Shown here: in pieces, positions 1-6,595 of the stretch
How positions within the stretch are numbered: position 1 is the stretch's first letter
Layout: the number at the start of each line of letters is the position of its first letter
Source: Prevotella sp. CAG:755
GTDB lineage: Bacteria; Bacteroidota; Bacteroidia; Bacteroidales; Bacteroidaceae
Length of the DNA: 12,040 nt
Direction of reading: 5' to 3'
Assembly: GCA_000431275.1 (NCBI GenBank)
Contig: HF989226.1
Location: 1 to 12,040, forward strand
Program-made: the position numbers and the translations under genes
The notes under the pieces: model-generated
Told to the model about the DNA's origin: nothing
Database searches by the model: none
Seen by the model: the letters and a program-made list of their open reading frames with translations, nothing else

Positions 1-694
1 CGGCCTGAATCATTTCCGGGCTGGCGTAGAGGTAAACCTCAACGCGGCGGTTCTGCTGCTGGCCTTCCTTGGTGGCGTTCGATGCGACGGGGTTGGCTTC
101 GCCCAAGCCCTCGACCGACGTAATCTGCGCAGCCTGCACGCCGCAGCTCAGCAGGTAGCTCTGCACGCTTTGTGCCCGCACTTGCGACAGGTCGAGGTTT
201 TTTTGTTGGCTCTCGGCGGCTGTCGAGTTTTTCCATCCCTGATTGTCCGTATAACCCTTGATGGCGACGTCCATGTCAGTGTTCTGGTTGAGCACGCTCG
301 TAGCGAACTTGCTCAGCGAAGCCTTGGCCGACGTGCTCAGCGTGGCATCGCCCGTGGCAAAGAGAATGCCAGAATCAAACGTCACTTTGACAGCTTGCAG
401 GCCATTGTTGTCCGTCACGGTTTCCACCTGTGCGTTTTCGACTGCTTCGGCTGCTGCTTTGGCTTTGTCCATTCTACGGCCGATGAGTGCACCGGCACCC
501 GCGCCGACCGCTGCGCCGACTGCCGCACCGATGCCTGCGCCTTTTCCTTTTCCGATAAGACCGCCCACGAGGGCGCCTACGCCTGTTCCGGTTCCGGCAC
601 CGATGAGGCTGCCTTTGCCCGTGTTGTTCATCCCGCAACCGCTCAGCAGCAATGCGCCGCAGAGCGTGTAGATTGACAAGTTAAGTTTCTTCAT
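1..694 (-). CDS. OmpA-family outer-membrane lipoprotein (C-terminus outside window)
   Basis: Reading the minus strand from the ATG at 694-692 gives 231 residues with no stop before the left edge. Seen: a lipoprotein signal peptide (MKKLNL start, hydrophobic core, lipobox LSGC with Cys20); a glycine-zipper stretch at about residues 28-72 (repeated IGAG/GAAVG/GAGAG units ending in LIGRRMDKAK); then an OmpA_C domain from about residue 100, with FDSGILF, GYTDNQG (Asp150), LSQVRAQSV (Arg173), YLLSCGV, GLGEANPVASN and NRRVEVYL. Known for the family: the Asp/Arg pair binds the diaminopimelate of peptidoglycan, so such proteins tether the outer membrane to the wall (Pal/YiaD type). The spacer between TDNQG and LSQVRA is longer than in E. 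coli OmpA (about 14 extra residues, rich in polar residues). It is divergent from rlmN and has its own promoter-like element at 725-732. Family call is firm; the exact role is not known. Confidence 0.93.
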   Translation of the reverse strand, partial: MKKLNLSIYTLCGALLLSGCGMNNTGKGSLIGAGTGTGVGALVGGLIGKGKGAGIGAAVGAAVGAGAGALIGRRMDKAKAAAEAVENAQVETVTDNNGLQAVKVTFDSGILFATGDATLSTSAKASLSKFATSVLNQNTDMDVAIKGYTDNQGWKNSTAAESQQKNLDLSQVRAQSVQSYLLSCGVQAAQITSVEGLGEANPVASNATKEGQQQNRRVEVYLYASPEMIQA

Positions 695-724
695 ATTTTA
701 TGAGTTTGAAGCAAAATTGCGTGG

Positions 725-755
725 CAAATGTACGATTAAACTTTGGGTTGGCGAA
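725..755 (-). promoter_or_regulatory. Bacteroidota-type promoter of the OmpA-family gene
   Basis: On the minus strand TACATTTG (732 to 725) matches the -7 consensus TAnnTTTG exactly. A TTCG (755 to 752), one mismatch from the -33 TTTG, lies 19 bases upstream, the usual spacing. The start codon is about 30 bases downstream, so the leader would be short. Consensus is from knowledge of Bacteroides promoters; the position is seen. Confidence 0.6.
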
Positions 756-808
756 TTTTTTAGCGGCCGATTACGTGCGAAAAGTGAATATCTGGTAAAT
801 TCGGTTTA

Positions 809-836
809 GCCGCCCGGCTTTCAAGCCGGCATCGGC
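809..836. repeat. Imperfect hairpin in the divergent intergenic region
   Basis: CCGGCT (814-819) pairs with AGCCGG (824-829) across the loop TTCA. An outer GCCG (809-812) can pair with CGGC (833-836) around an internal mismatch. No T-run follows on either strand, so it does not look like a terminator. It lies between the two divergent promoter elements, upstream of both predicted transcription starts, and could be a protein-binding site or nothing. Confidence 0.35.
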
Positions 837-889
837 CACAGACGTGTGAGGACATTTGTCGAAACTGTCCGGTAGTTTGAAGTTTTTTG

Positions 890-897
890 TAACTTTG
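890..897 (+). promoter_or_regulatory. Promoter -7 element for rlmN and probably the eight-gene operon
   Basis: TAACTTTG matches TAnnTTTG exactly and lies 19 bases before the rlmN ATG. No good TTTG is found at the usual 19-base spacing upstream (the sequence there is GTCC), so only the -7 half is supported. Transcription starting a few bases downstream would leave a leader of only about 12-15 bases. No other exact promoter match was noticed in the gaps before 8500. Confidence 0.55.
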
Positions 898-916
898 CAG
901 CGGAAATAAAGCACAG

Positions 917-1999
917 ATGAACAACAACGAATCGAACCGACGTGCGCTCCTCGGGATGTCGCTGCCGGAATTGCTCGCAGTGACAATCCGTCTCGGCCTG
1001 CCGAAATTCGCGGCCGGGCAGATTGCCCGTTGGCTCTATGTCAACCATGCGGATTCAATTGAGCAGATGACGAATCTCCCGAAAACGGCCCGCTGGCGTT
1101 TGTCCGAAGAATATGAAATCGGCAACAGCGCGCCAGTTGACGCGCAGCATTCGACAGACGGAACGGTCAAGTATCTTTTCCGCACCAAGGCGGGCGATTA
1201 TATTGAGAGCGTCTACATCCCCGACGGCGAGCGGGGCACGTTGTGCGTCTCGTCGCAGGTAGGATGCAAGATGGGGTGTACGTTCTGCATGACGGGACGC
1301 CAAGGCTATTCGGCCCAATTGACTGTTTCGGACATCCTGAACCAGATTTATTCGCTCCCCGAGCGCGACCGGCTGACCAATGTGGTCTTTATGGGACAGG
1401 GTGAGCCCTTTGACAACACGGATAACGTGCTTGCAAGCTTGCGGGTGCTGACGTCGGACTGGGGATTCGGTTGGAGCCCGAAACGTATCACGGTTTCCAC
1501 CGTGGGTGTTACGGCAGGCCTGAAGCGTTTTCTCGACAACAGTCGTTGCCATTTGGCCATCAGCCTCCATTCGCCCGACCCTCAGCAACGTGCCGCACTG
1601 ATGCCGATTGAGCGGGCCTACCCGATCGAAAAGACCATCGCGCTGCTCCGTACCTACGATTTTTGCCGCCGTACACCGTCTCGCCCTGCCGAGGGTACAC
1701 ATCAGCGGCGCCTGTCGTTCGAATATATCGTTTTCGGCGGAGTCAACGACACGTTGGACCATGCTGACGCCCTCTTGCGTCTGCTGCACGGCCTTGACTG
1801 CCGCGTCAACCTCATCCGCTTTCATTCTATTCCGGCGACCTCGCTTCACGGCGCGTCGGAAGAGACAATGCTCCGTCTGCGTGATTATCTTACGAGCCAT
1901 GGCGTTTTCACAACCATACGTGCCTCGCGTGGCCAGGACATCTATGCGGCTTGCGGCCTTCTCTCGACGGCCAAACAGCAAGCCGGCATTATTAAATAA
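917..1999 (+). CDS. rlmN: RlmN, dual-specificity 23S rRNA A2503 / tRNA A37 C2-methyltransferase
   Basis: A 360-residue radical-SAM enzyme (E. coli RlmN has 384). Known reaction: C2 methylation of A2503 in 23S rRNA and A37 in some tRNAs, through a methyl-cysteine intermediate. Seen: the [4Fe-4S] motif CKMGCTFC with Cys117, Cys121 and Cys124; the upstream Cys110 in TLCVSSQVGC, equivalent by spacing to E. coli Cys118; the SAM-binding MGQGEPFDN; and near the C-terminus a cysteine in YAACGLLS (Cys346) that fits the methyl-carrying Cys355. All key residues are therefore present. The start at 917 keeps the usual N-terminal helical domain; an internal Met at codon 14 is an alternative. The gene follows the promoter element closely and leads the operon, with pdxA 27 bases downstream. 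Confidence 0.97.
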   Translation: MNNNESNRRALLGMSLPELLAVTIRLGLPKFAAGQIARWLYVNHADSIEQMTNLPKTARWRLSEEYEIGNSAPVDAQHSTDGTVKYLFRTKAGDYIESVYIPDGERGTLCVSSQVGCKMGCTFCMTGRQGYSAQLTVSDILNQIYSLPERDRLTNVVFMGQGEPFDNTDNVLASLRVLTSDWGFGWSPKRITVSTVGVTAGLKRFLDNSRCHLAISLHSPDPQQRAALMPIERAYPIEKTIALLRTYDFCRRTPSRPAEGTHQRRLSFEYIVFGGVNDTLDHADALLRLLHGLDCRVNLIRFHSIPATSLHGASEETMLRLRDYLTSHGVFTTIRASRGQDIYAACGLLSTAKQQAGIIK

Positions 2000-2026
2000 T
2001 TAAGGCATCAACGAAATACGATCAGT

Positions 2027-3124
2027 ATGGAAAGACATAAAGTGAGAGTGGGCATCACCCACGGCGATATTAACGGAATCGGGTACGAAGTCATCTTCAA
2101 GGCTTTCGCCGAACCTGGAATGCTGGACGTTTGTACGCCGGTCATTTATGGTTCGCCGAAAGCGGCGGCTTACCATCGCAAAGCAATCGACAGCCAAGTT
2201 GCCTTCACCACCGTTGCCTCTGCCGAGGACATCGCCGAGGGACGCCTGAACATGGTAGAATGCTATCCGGAGGAAGTAAAGATAGACTTCGGCCAGCCTA
2301 CGCCTGAAAGCGGCCGGGCCGCTTTCCTGGCGCTCGAACGTGCGGTGGAGGACTACAAGGCAGGCCTGATAGACGCTGTTGTCACAGCTCCGATCAACAA
2401 GAAGAGCATCCAAAGCGCCGACTTCCACTTTCCCGGACACACGGAATACTTTGAAGACCGTGTGGGAGGAGGTTCAAAAGCCTTGATGGTGCTGGCAAAC
2501 AGTCAGATGCGTGTGGCGTTGGCCACAACGCACCTTCCGCTCTCGCAAGTGGCTCAAGCAATCACGCCGGAACTCCTGTTGGAGAAGTTGAGGCTGTTCC
2601 AACAGTCATTGAGGGTGGATTTCCGTATCTCAATACCCCGGATTGCCGTCCTGTCGCTTAACCCGCACGCCGGCGACGGCGGTCTGCTGGGGATGGAAGA
2701 GGCAGAGAAAATCACGCCGGCAATCCAGCAAGCCAACAGTGAGGGCATCCATGCATTCGGCCCCTATGCCGCCGATGGCTTTTTCGGTGCGGGGATGTAC
2801 CATCATTTTGACGGCATACTTGCCATGTACCACGACCAAGGCCTTGCGCCGTTCAAGGCGCTTTCGATGAGCGACGGCGTGAACATCACCGCCGGCTTGC
2901 CTTTGGTGCGCACGTCGCCCGACCACGGGACTGCCTATGACGTGGCTGGCAAAGGCACTGCTGATCCAAGCTCGTTCCGTCAGGCGGTTTATGCAGCCGT
3001 CGACATTTGGTATGCCCGACGTTTCGACGCAGAAGCCCATGCCAATCCGCTACGTCGTCAGCATAACAACGACCGCCACGACGACTCTGAACCTAAGAAA
3101 CGCAGTCAAGAGAATCCAGAATGA
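2027..3124 (+). CDS. pdxA: PdxA, 4-hydroxythreonine-4-phosphate dehydrogenase
   Basis: 365 residues. Known role: NAD-dependent oxidation of 4-phosphohydroxy-L-threonine in the DXP-dependent route to pyridoxal phosphate, in the cytosol with PdxJ as partner. Seen: the N-terminal GITHGDINGIGYE (family GDxxGIGPE, here Tyr in place of Pro); VVTAPINKKS; HFPGHTEYF; and three metal-ligand histidines in TTHLPL (His169), LNPHAGDGG (His214) and MYHDQG (His269); then RTSPDHGTAYDVAGKG. After about residue 340 there is a very polar tail (HNNDRHDDSEPKKR) with no obvious domain. The last bases overlap the next gene as ATGA (3121-3124), so the two are probably translationally coupled. A PdxA2-type threonate/erythronate-phosphate dehydrogenase is a less likely alternative, since no matching kinase (DUF1537/DtnK type) lies beside it. 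Confidence 0.93.
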   Translation: MERHKVRVGITHGDINGIGYEVIFKAFAEPGMLDVCTPVIYGSPKAAAYHRKAIDSQVAFTTVASAEDIAEGRLNMVECYPEEVKIDFGQPTPESGRAAFLALERAVEDYKAGLIDAVVTAPINKKSIQSADFHFPGHTEYFEDRVGGGSKALMVLANSQMRVALATTHLPLSQVAQAITPELLLEKLRLFQQSLRVDFRISIPRIAVLSLNPHAGDGGLLGMEEAEKITPAIQQANSEGIHAFGPYAADGFFGAGMYHHFDGILAMYHDQGLAPFKALSMSDGVNITAGLPLVRTSPDHGTAYDVAGKGTADPSSFRQAVYAAVDIWYARRFDAEAHANPLRRQHNNDRHDDSEPKKRSQENPE

Positions 3125-3828
3125 AGTTTGCAGTCATAGCCGCAGGCGAGGGTTCACGCCTGAACCAGGAAGGGGTGGCTCTGCCAAAGCCTTTGGTGTG
3201 CCTGAACGGCGAGCCGATGATCGACCGCTTGCTGCGCATCTTCGCAGAAAACGACGCCGAAGAAGTGGACGTCGTAGTCAATGATCTTCATCCCGAAGTG
3301 GCGCAACACCTTGCCGTTCTGAAAGAGCAAGGGTGGGGTGAGCGCTTGCGTGTCGTGGTGCGCACCACGCCGAGTTCCCTGCACAGTTTTTATGCCCTTT
3401 CGCCGCATCTCGCGGATGCTCCTTTTTGCCTGACAACCGTAGACACTATTTTCCGCGAGGATGATTTTGCCGCTTATCTCAACACGTTCCGCGAGTCAGA
3501 CGCACAAGGAATGATGGCCGTCACGGACTTTGTGGACGACGAGAAGCCCCTTTACGTCGGCACGGACAATGAGATGAACATCACAGGCTTTTTCGACGAG
3601 CCTTCGGGCTGCCGCTACATTTCCGGCGGTATCTATTGTCTTCATCCGGAGGCGCTTGACGTACTTCAACGCTGCATGGACAGGCATATTCACAGGATGC
3701 GCAATTTCCAGCGCCAGCTTGTAGCCGATGGGTTGCGCCTCCGCGCATGCCCCTTCTCCAAGATTTTGGACGTCGACCATGCCAGCGACATCGTGGCGGC
3801 TGAAAAATTCCTTAGGTATGCCGAATAA
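3121..3828 (+). CDS. MobA-like NTP transferase, probable sugar/polyol-phosphate nucleotidyltransferase
   Basis: 235 residues with a GT-A type nucleotidyltransferase fold. Seen: N-terminal AVIAAGEGSRL (nucleotide loop, residues 4-14) followed by LPKPLVCLNGEPMIDRLL with the conserved Lys23; VVNDLHPE; LTTVDTIF (residues 105-111) with Asp108 as likely metal ligand; YISGGIYCL (166-174); and DVDHASDIVAAEKFL near the C-terminus, which resembles the DVDxPxDL ending of MobA-like enzymes. Known for the family: they join CTP or another NTP to a phosphorylated alcohol or sugar (phosphocholine and inositol-1-phosphate cytidylyltransferases are members). Being two genes upstream of a CDP-alcohol phosphotransferase suggests it makes a CDP-activated head group. 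The substrate cannot be read from sequence. It overlaps pdxA by 4 bases and the ATP-grasp gene by 11. Confidence 0.88.
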   Translation: MKFAVIAAGEGSRLNQEGVALPKPLVCLNGEPMIDRLLRIFAENDAEEVDVVVNDLHPEVAQHLAVLKEQGWGERLRVVVRTTPSSLHSFYALSPHLADAPFCLTTVDTIFREDDFAAYLNTFRESDAQGMMAVTDFVDDEKPLYVGTDNEMNITGFFDEPSGCRYISGGIYCLHPEALDVLQRCMDRHIHRMRNFQRQLVADGLRLRACPFSKILDVDHASDIVAAEKFLRYAE

Positions 3829-4675
3829 ACAGCGGGTCGTAGGTATTCGTCGCGCGCAACGCTTTTCGCCGAATTCAGTGGACCGTGATGCGGCAATCTG
3901 CCAAGCCGTGGCGGATTGTCTGGAGCGCCAGGGGTGTGATGTGTCGCTTTATGCCGAAGAGTCTTTCATTCCCAGTCTTGCACAGGGAGCAGCGGCCGTG
4001 TTCAGCATGGCCCGAGGCGTGGAAACAGTCGCAGTTTTAGAAAAACTCAACGCACCGGTCGTAAATCCTGTGGCTGGACTCAGGAACGCCCGTCGCGGCG
4101 ACATGACGCGCCTCTTCGCCAGTGCTGGGATCCCGATGCCACGCAGTTGGATGGTGCGTACTGACGACGCGTTGCCCGACGTCGACTGCCCGTGTTGGTT
4201 GAAGCGGGCGGACGAGTGCGCGCAGGCCAGCGAGGACGTTGTTTATGCCTCAGGACGCGACGAACTGGCCGACGCCGTGCGCCGCTTCGCCGAACGAGGC
4301 TTGCGCGAGGCCGTCGTTTGCGAACATCTCCCTGGCGATTTGGTCAAGTTCTATGGTGTGAAAGGCACGGGCTTCTTTGAGTATTATTATCCTACTGCCG
4401 GCGACGGTTTCAGCAAGTTCGGCTTGGAGCGTCACAACGGTGCTGCCCGCTTCTACGCTTTCGATAGTGCCGCCCTTTCCGCTACGGCCGACCGGGCCGC
4501 CAGCCTGCTCGACTTGCCTGTCTATGGAGGCGACTGTATCGTCGGCGCCGACGGCGGAGTCCGTCTCATCGATTTCAACGACTGGCCCAGCTTCTCACGA
4601 TGTTGCGGCCGCGCGGCTGAGGCAATAGCCTCGGTCGTCATAAAAGCCATAGAGTTAAATCAAAAACAGCTATGA
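3818..4675 (+). CDS. ATP-grasp family protein, possible kinase or ligase of the lipid module
   Basis: 285 residues from the ATG at 3818. An upstream ATG at 3728 would add 30 residues and push the overlap with the nucleotidyltransferase to 101 bases. The 3818 start gives a clean first beta strand, RVVGIRRAQRFSPNSVDRDAA. Seen: a preATP-grasp Rossmann-like region (about 1-90); CWLKRAD with a probable ATP-binding Lys129; the hinge-like VVCEHLPGDLVKFYGV (about 167-181); GGDCIV with Asp239; and the C-terminal metal loop LIDFNDWPSF with Asp252 and Asn254. This is the ATP-grasp D/E-x-N signature. Known for the fold: ATP-dependent carboxylate-amine ligases, but also kinases such as inositol-polyphosphate 5/6-kinases. 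I do not recognise the exact family. Sitting between a nucleotidyltransferase and a CDP-alcohol phosphotransferase, it may phosphorylate the head-group alcohol (inference) or add an amino acid to it. Confidence 0.8.
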   Translation: MPNKQRVVGIRRAQRFSPNSVDRDAAICQAVADCLERQGCDVSLYAEESFIPSLAQGAAAVFSMARGVETVAVLEKLNAPVVNPVAGLRNARRGDMTRLFASAGIPMPRSWMVRTDDALPDVDCPCWLKRADECAQASEDVVYASGRDELADAVRRFAERGLREAVVCEHLPGDLVKFYGVKGTGFFEYYYPTAGDGFSKFGLERHNGAARFYAFDSAALSATADRAASLLDLPVYGGDCIVGADGGVRLIDFNDWPSFSRCCGRAAEAIASVVIKAIELNQKQL

Positions 4676-5598
4676 GCCAAACTAAAACTACGCTTGAAGC
4701 CACATTCAAGTCACAAGACACCGAAGAGTGGCTCGACATTCATTTCACTCGCCCACTCGGGTTGTGGTGGGCAAAGTTCTTCAATTATTTTGGAGTCCAT
4801 CCGAACGTCGTTACCGTCCTGTCCATCATTCTTGGCATGGCGGCCGGCGTGATGTTCTATTATCCCGACATGACCCACACCGTATTCGGTATCATCCTGT
4901 TGGTATGGGCCAACCTTTATGACAGTGCGGATGGGCAGCTGGCCCGTATGACAGGAAAGAAGACCCTCCTTGGTCGAGTGCTCGACGGTTTTGCTGGCGA
5001 CGCCTGGTTCTTCACCATTTATTTCTGCATCTGCCTTCGTCTGACGCCGGAGTGGGGCGTGGCCATTTGGGCGATAGCCGCGTTGTCCGGCTTTGTTTTC
5101 CATGCGTCGCAATGCCAGTTGGCGGATTATTACAGAAACATTCATCTTTATTTTCTCAAAGGCCGTCAAGGCAGCGAGCTCGACAGCTATGCCAAGGTAC
5201 GCAGCGATTACCATGCCCTAAGCTGGCGAAAAGACTGGTTCCACAAGACTTACCTCTATTTCTATGGCAATTACACCCGGGCGCAGGAACGGCAGACCCC
5301 GATGTTCCAACGCTTCTATGCCGCAGTGCGCAAGCGTTTCGGAGATAACCTTCCGCAGGCACTGCGCGATGATTTCCGTCGCGGCAGCCTGCCCCTGATG
5401 AAGTATGCCAACATCCTGACGTTCAATACGAGGGCTATTGTCCTTTACGTCGTTCTCCTTGTCGGACAGCCATGGCTGTATTTCGTTTTCGAGATAACGG
5501 TGATGACCATCATTTACTTATATATGCGTTCGCGTCACGAACGCCTTTGTTTCAAGCTCTTTAAGCGTTTGAACCAGTATGAACCCGAAGCTGCGTAA
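4672..5598 (+). CDS. CDP-alcohol phosphatidyltransferase family membrane enzyme
   Basis: 308 residues. Known reaction type: displacement of CMP from a CDP-alcohol by a second alcohol, making phospholipids, phosphoinositides or dialkylglycerol lipids in the inner membrane. Seen: HPNVVTVLS (residues 43-51, the usual start of TM1) and the catalytic signature DSADGQLAR (Asp84, Asp87, Gly88, Ala91-Arg92), then Gly101, Asp105 and Asp110. Canonical spacing is G-x3-D-x3-D, but here Asp105 and Asp110 are separated by four residues (GFAG). About six hydrophobic segments are visible (approximately 45-63, 68-82, 111-122, 128-146, 255-270, 272-286), with a long polar loop at about 160-245. It overlaps the ATP-grasp gene by ATGA and the next gene by 20 bases. 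The neighbouring nucleotidyltransferase suggests the CDP-activated partner is the head group rather than diacylglycerol. Confidence 0.9.
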   Translation: MSQTKTTLEATFKSQDTEEWLDIHFTRPLGLWWAKFFNYFGVHPNVVTVLSIILGMAAGVMFYYPDMTHTVFGIILLVWANLYDSADGQLARMTGKKTLLGRVLDGFAGDAWFFTIYFCICLRLTPEWGVAIWAIAALSGFVFHASQCQLADYYRNIHLYFLKGRQGSELDSYAKVRSDYHALSWRKDWFHKTYLYFYGNYTRAQERQTPMFQRFYAAVRKRFGDNLPQALRDDFRRGSLPLMKYANILTFNTRAIVLYVVLLVGQPWLYFVFEITVMTIIYLYMRSRHERLCFKLFKRLNQYEPEAA

Positions 5599-6595
5599 TT
5601 TCTTTTTGGCGTTTGGCATCGTTGCCATCGTCGTCATGCTCTGTACGTTCGACGTGGACTACGCCGAACTTGTCGATAAGCTCAAACGGGCCGGAGCGTG
5701 GTTTCCTGCGATTGTGGGCATTTGGGCCGTAGTGTATTTCTTCAACGCTTGGGCGTTTCAGATTATCGTGAACAACGGCGCGCGCGATGGCCGCCGCCTT
5801 TCGTTTGCCCGGGCTTACAAGTTGACCGTATCGGGTTTTGCGTTCAGCTATACGACGCCTTTCGGCTTCGGCGGGGGACCTTATCGCGTGCTGGAACTGA
5901 ATGCGCTCGTCGGGACAAGCCGTGCGGCATCTTCTGTCGTGCTTTATTCGATGATGCACATACTGTCGCATATTTGCCTTTGGGCGTCGTCGGTCGTGCT
6001 CTTTATTTGCATTCACACTGTCGATGCTGGGCTTTGGGTGCTCTTTGCTTTATTTGCTGCGGTTTGTGCGGTGCTCGTTTATTTCTTTTATGTAGGATAT
6101 CGCAACGGTATGGTCGTCAAATTGTTCCGCCTGCTGACACATATCCCCCTGTTGAAACGATGGTCGGTCCGGCTCTATGAGAAGAACGCCGACACGTTCG
6201 AGCAGATTGACAGCCAGATTGCCGATCTCCACAGCCGCGGCCGAAGGTTTTACAGTGCCTTGTTCTTTGAATACGTCGCCCGCGTGGTCAACGCGTTGGA
6301 GTATTACTTTATCCTGAACGCCATGTCGCTCGATGTGAGCTTCTTCGACTGTGTCCTGGTACTGGCTTTTTCGTCGCTGTTCAGCAACATGCTTTTTTTC
6401 TTGCCTATGCAGCTCGGCGCGCGTGAAGGAGGGCTTGCCATTATCGTCAACCGGCTCGCCATTCCCGGCGTGTTCGGACTTTACGCCAGTTTCTTTACCC
6501 GCATTCGCGAACTGGTGTGGATTGTGATAGGCGTCTCACTTGTCAAAGTCGGTAACAAGAATTTAACGAAGGAAATATGCAGTTCGGAGAAATAA
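5579..6595 (+). CDS. LPG_synthase_TM / UPF0104 flippase-like integral membrane protein
   Basis: 338 residues, with about 7-8 hydrophobic segments (for example 8-22, 44-64, 83-95, 117-146, 152-172, 253-278, 284-302, 308-324). Seen: two motifs typical of the lysylphosphatidylglycerol-synthase transmembrane family, YTTPFGFGGGPYRVLELN (residues 91-108, like the family TPxxxGGxxxR) and FLPMQLGAREGG (274-285, like P-x-LG-x-x-EG). The soluble aminoacyl-transfer domain of MprF is absent, so it is only the membrane (flippase-like) half. Known: the MprF membrane domain flips modified lipids, and stand-alone members occur in glycolipid and polyprenyl-lipid gene clusters. Inference: it moves or presents the lipid made by the upstream phosphotransferase. 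The start overlaps that gene by 20 bases and the end overlaps the HAD gene by 19. Confidence 0.85.
   Translation: MNPKLRNFFLAFGIVAIVVMLCTFDVDYAELVDKLKRAGAWFPAIVGIWAVVYFFNAWAFQIIVNNGARDGRRLSFARAYKLTVSGFAFSYTTPFGFGGGPYRVLELNALVGTSRAASSVVLYSMMHILSHICLWASSVVLFICIHTVDAGLWVLFALFAAVCAVLVYFFYVGYRNGMVVKLFRLLTHIPLLKRWSVRLYEKNADTFEQIDSQIADLHSRGRRFYSALFFEYVARVVNALEYYFILNAMSLDVSFFDCVLVLAFSSLFSNMLFFLPMQLGAREGGLAIIVNRLAIPGVFGLYASFFTRIRELVWIVIGVSLVKVGNKNLTKEICSSEK

Noticed and set aside
170..676. Plus-strand open frames of 137-168 codons
   Set aside because: They lie opposite the OmpA-family lipoprotein gene, which has a signal peptide and OmpA_C motifs; the plus-strand products are low-complexity.
1055..1981. 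Long minus-strand open frame (308 codons) opposite rlmN
   Set aside because: It is the antisense shadow of rlmN; the translation shows no recognisable domain, and rlmN has all its catalytic motifs.
3728..3817. Upstream start for the ATP-grasp gene
   Set aside because: It would overlap the nucleotidyltransferase by 101 bases and add 30 residues with no fold-like pattern; the ATG at 3818 gives a clean first beta strand.
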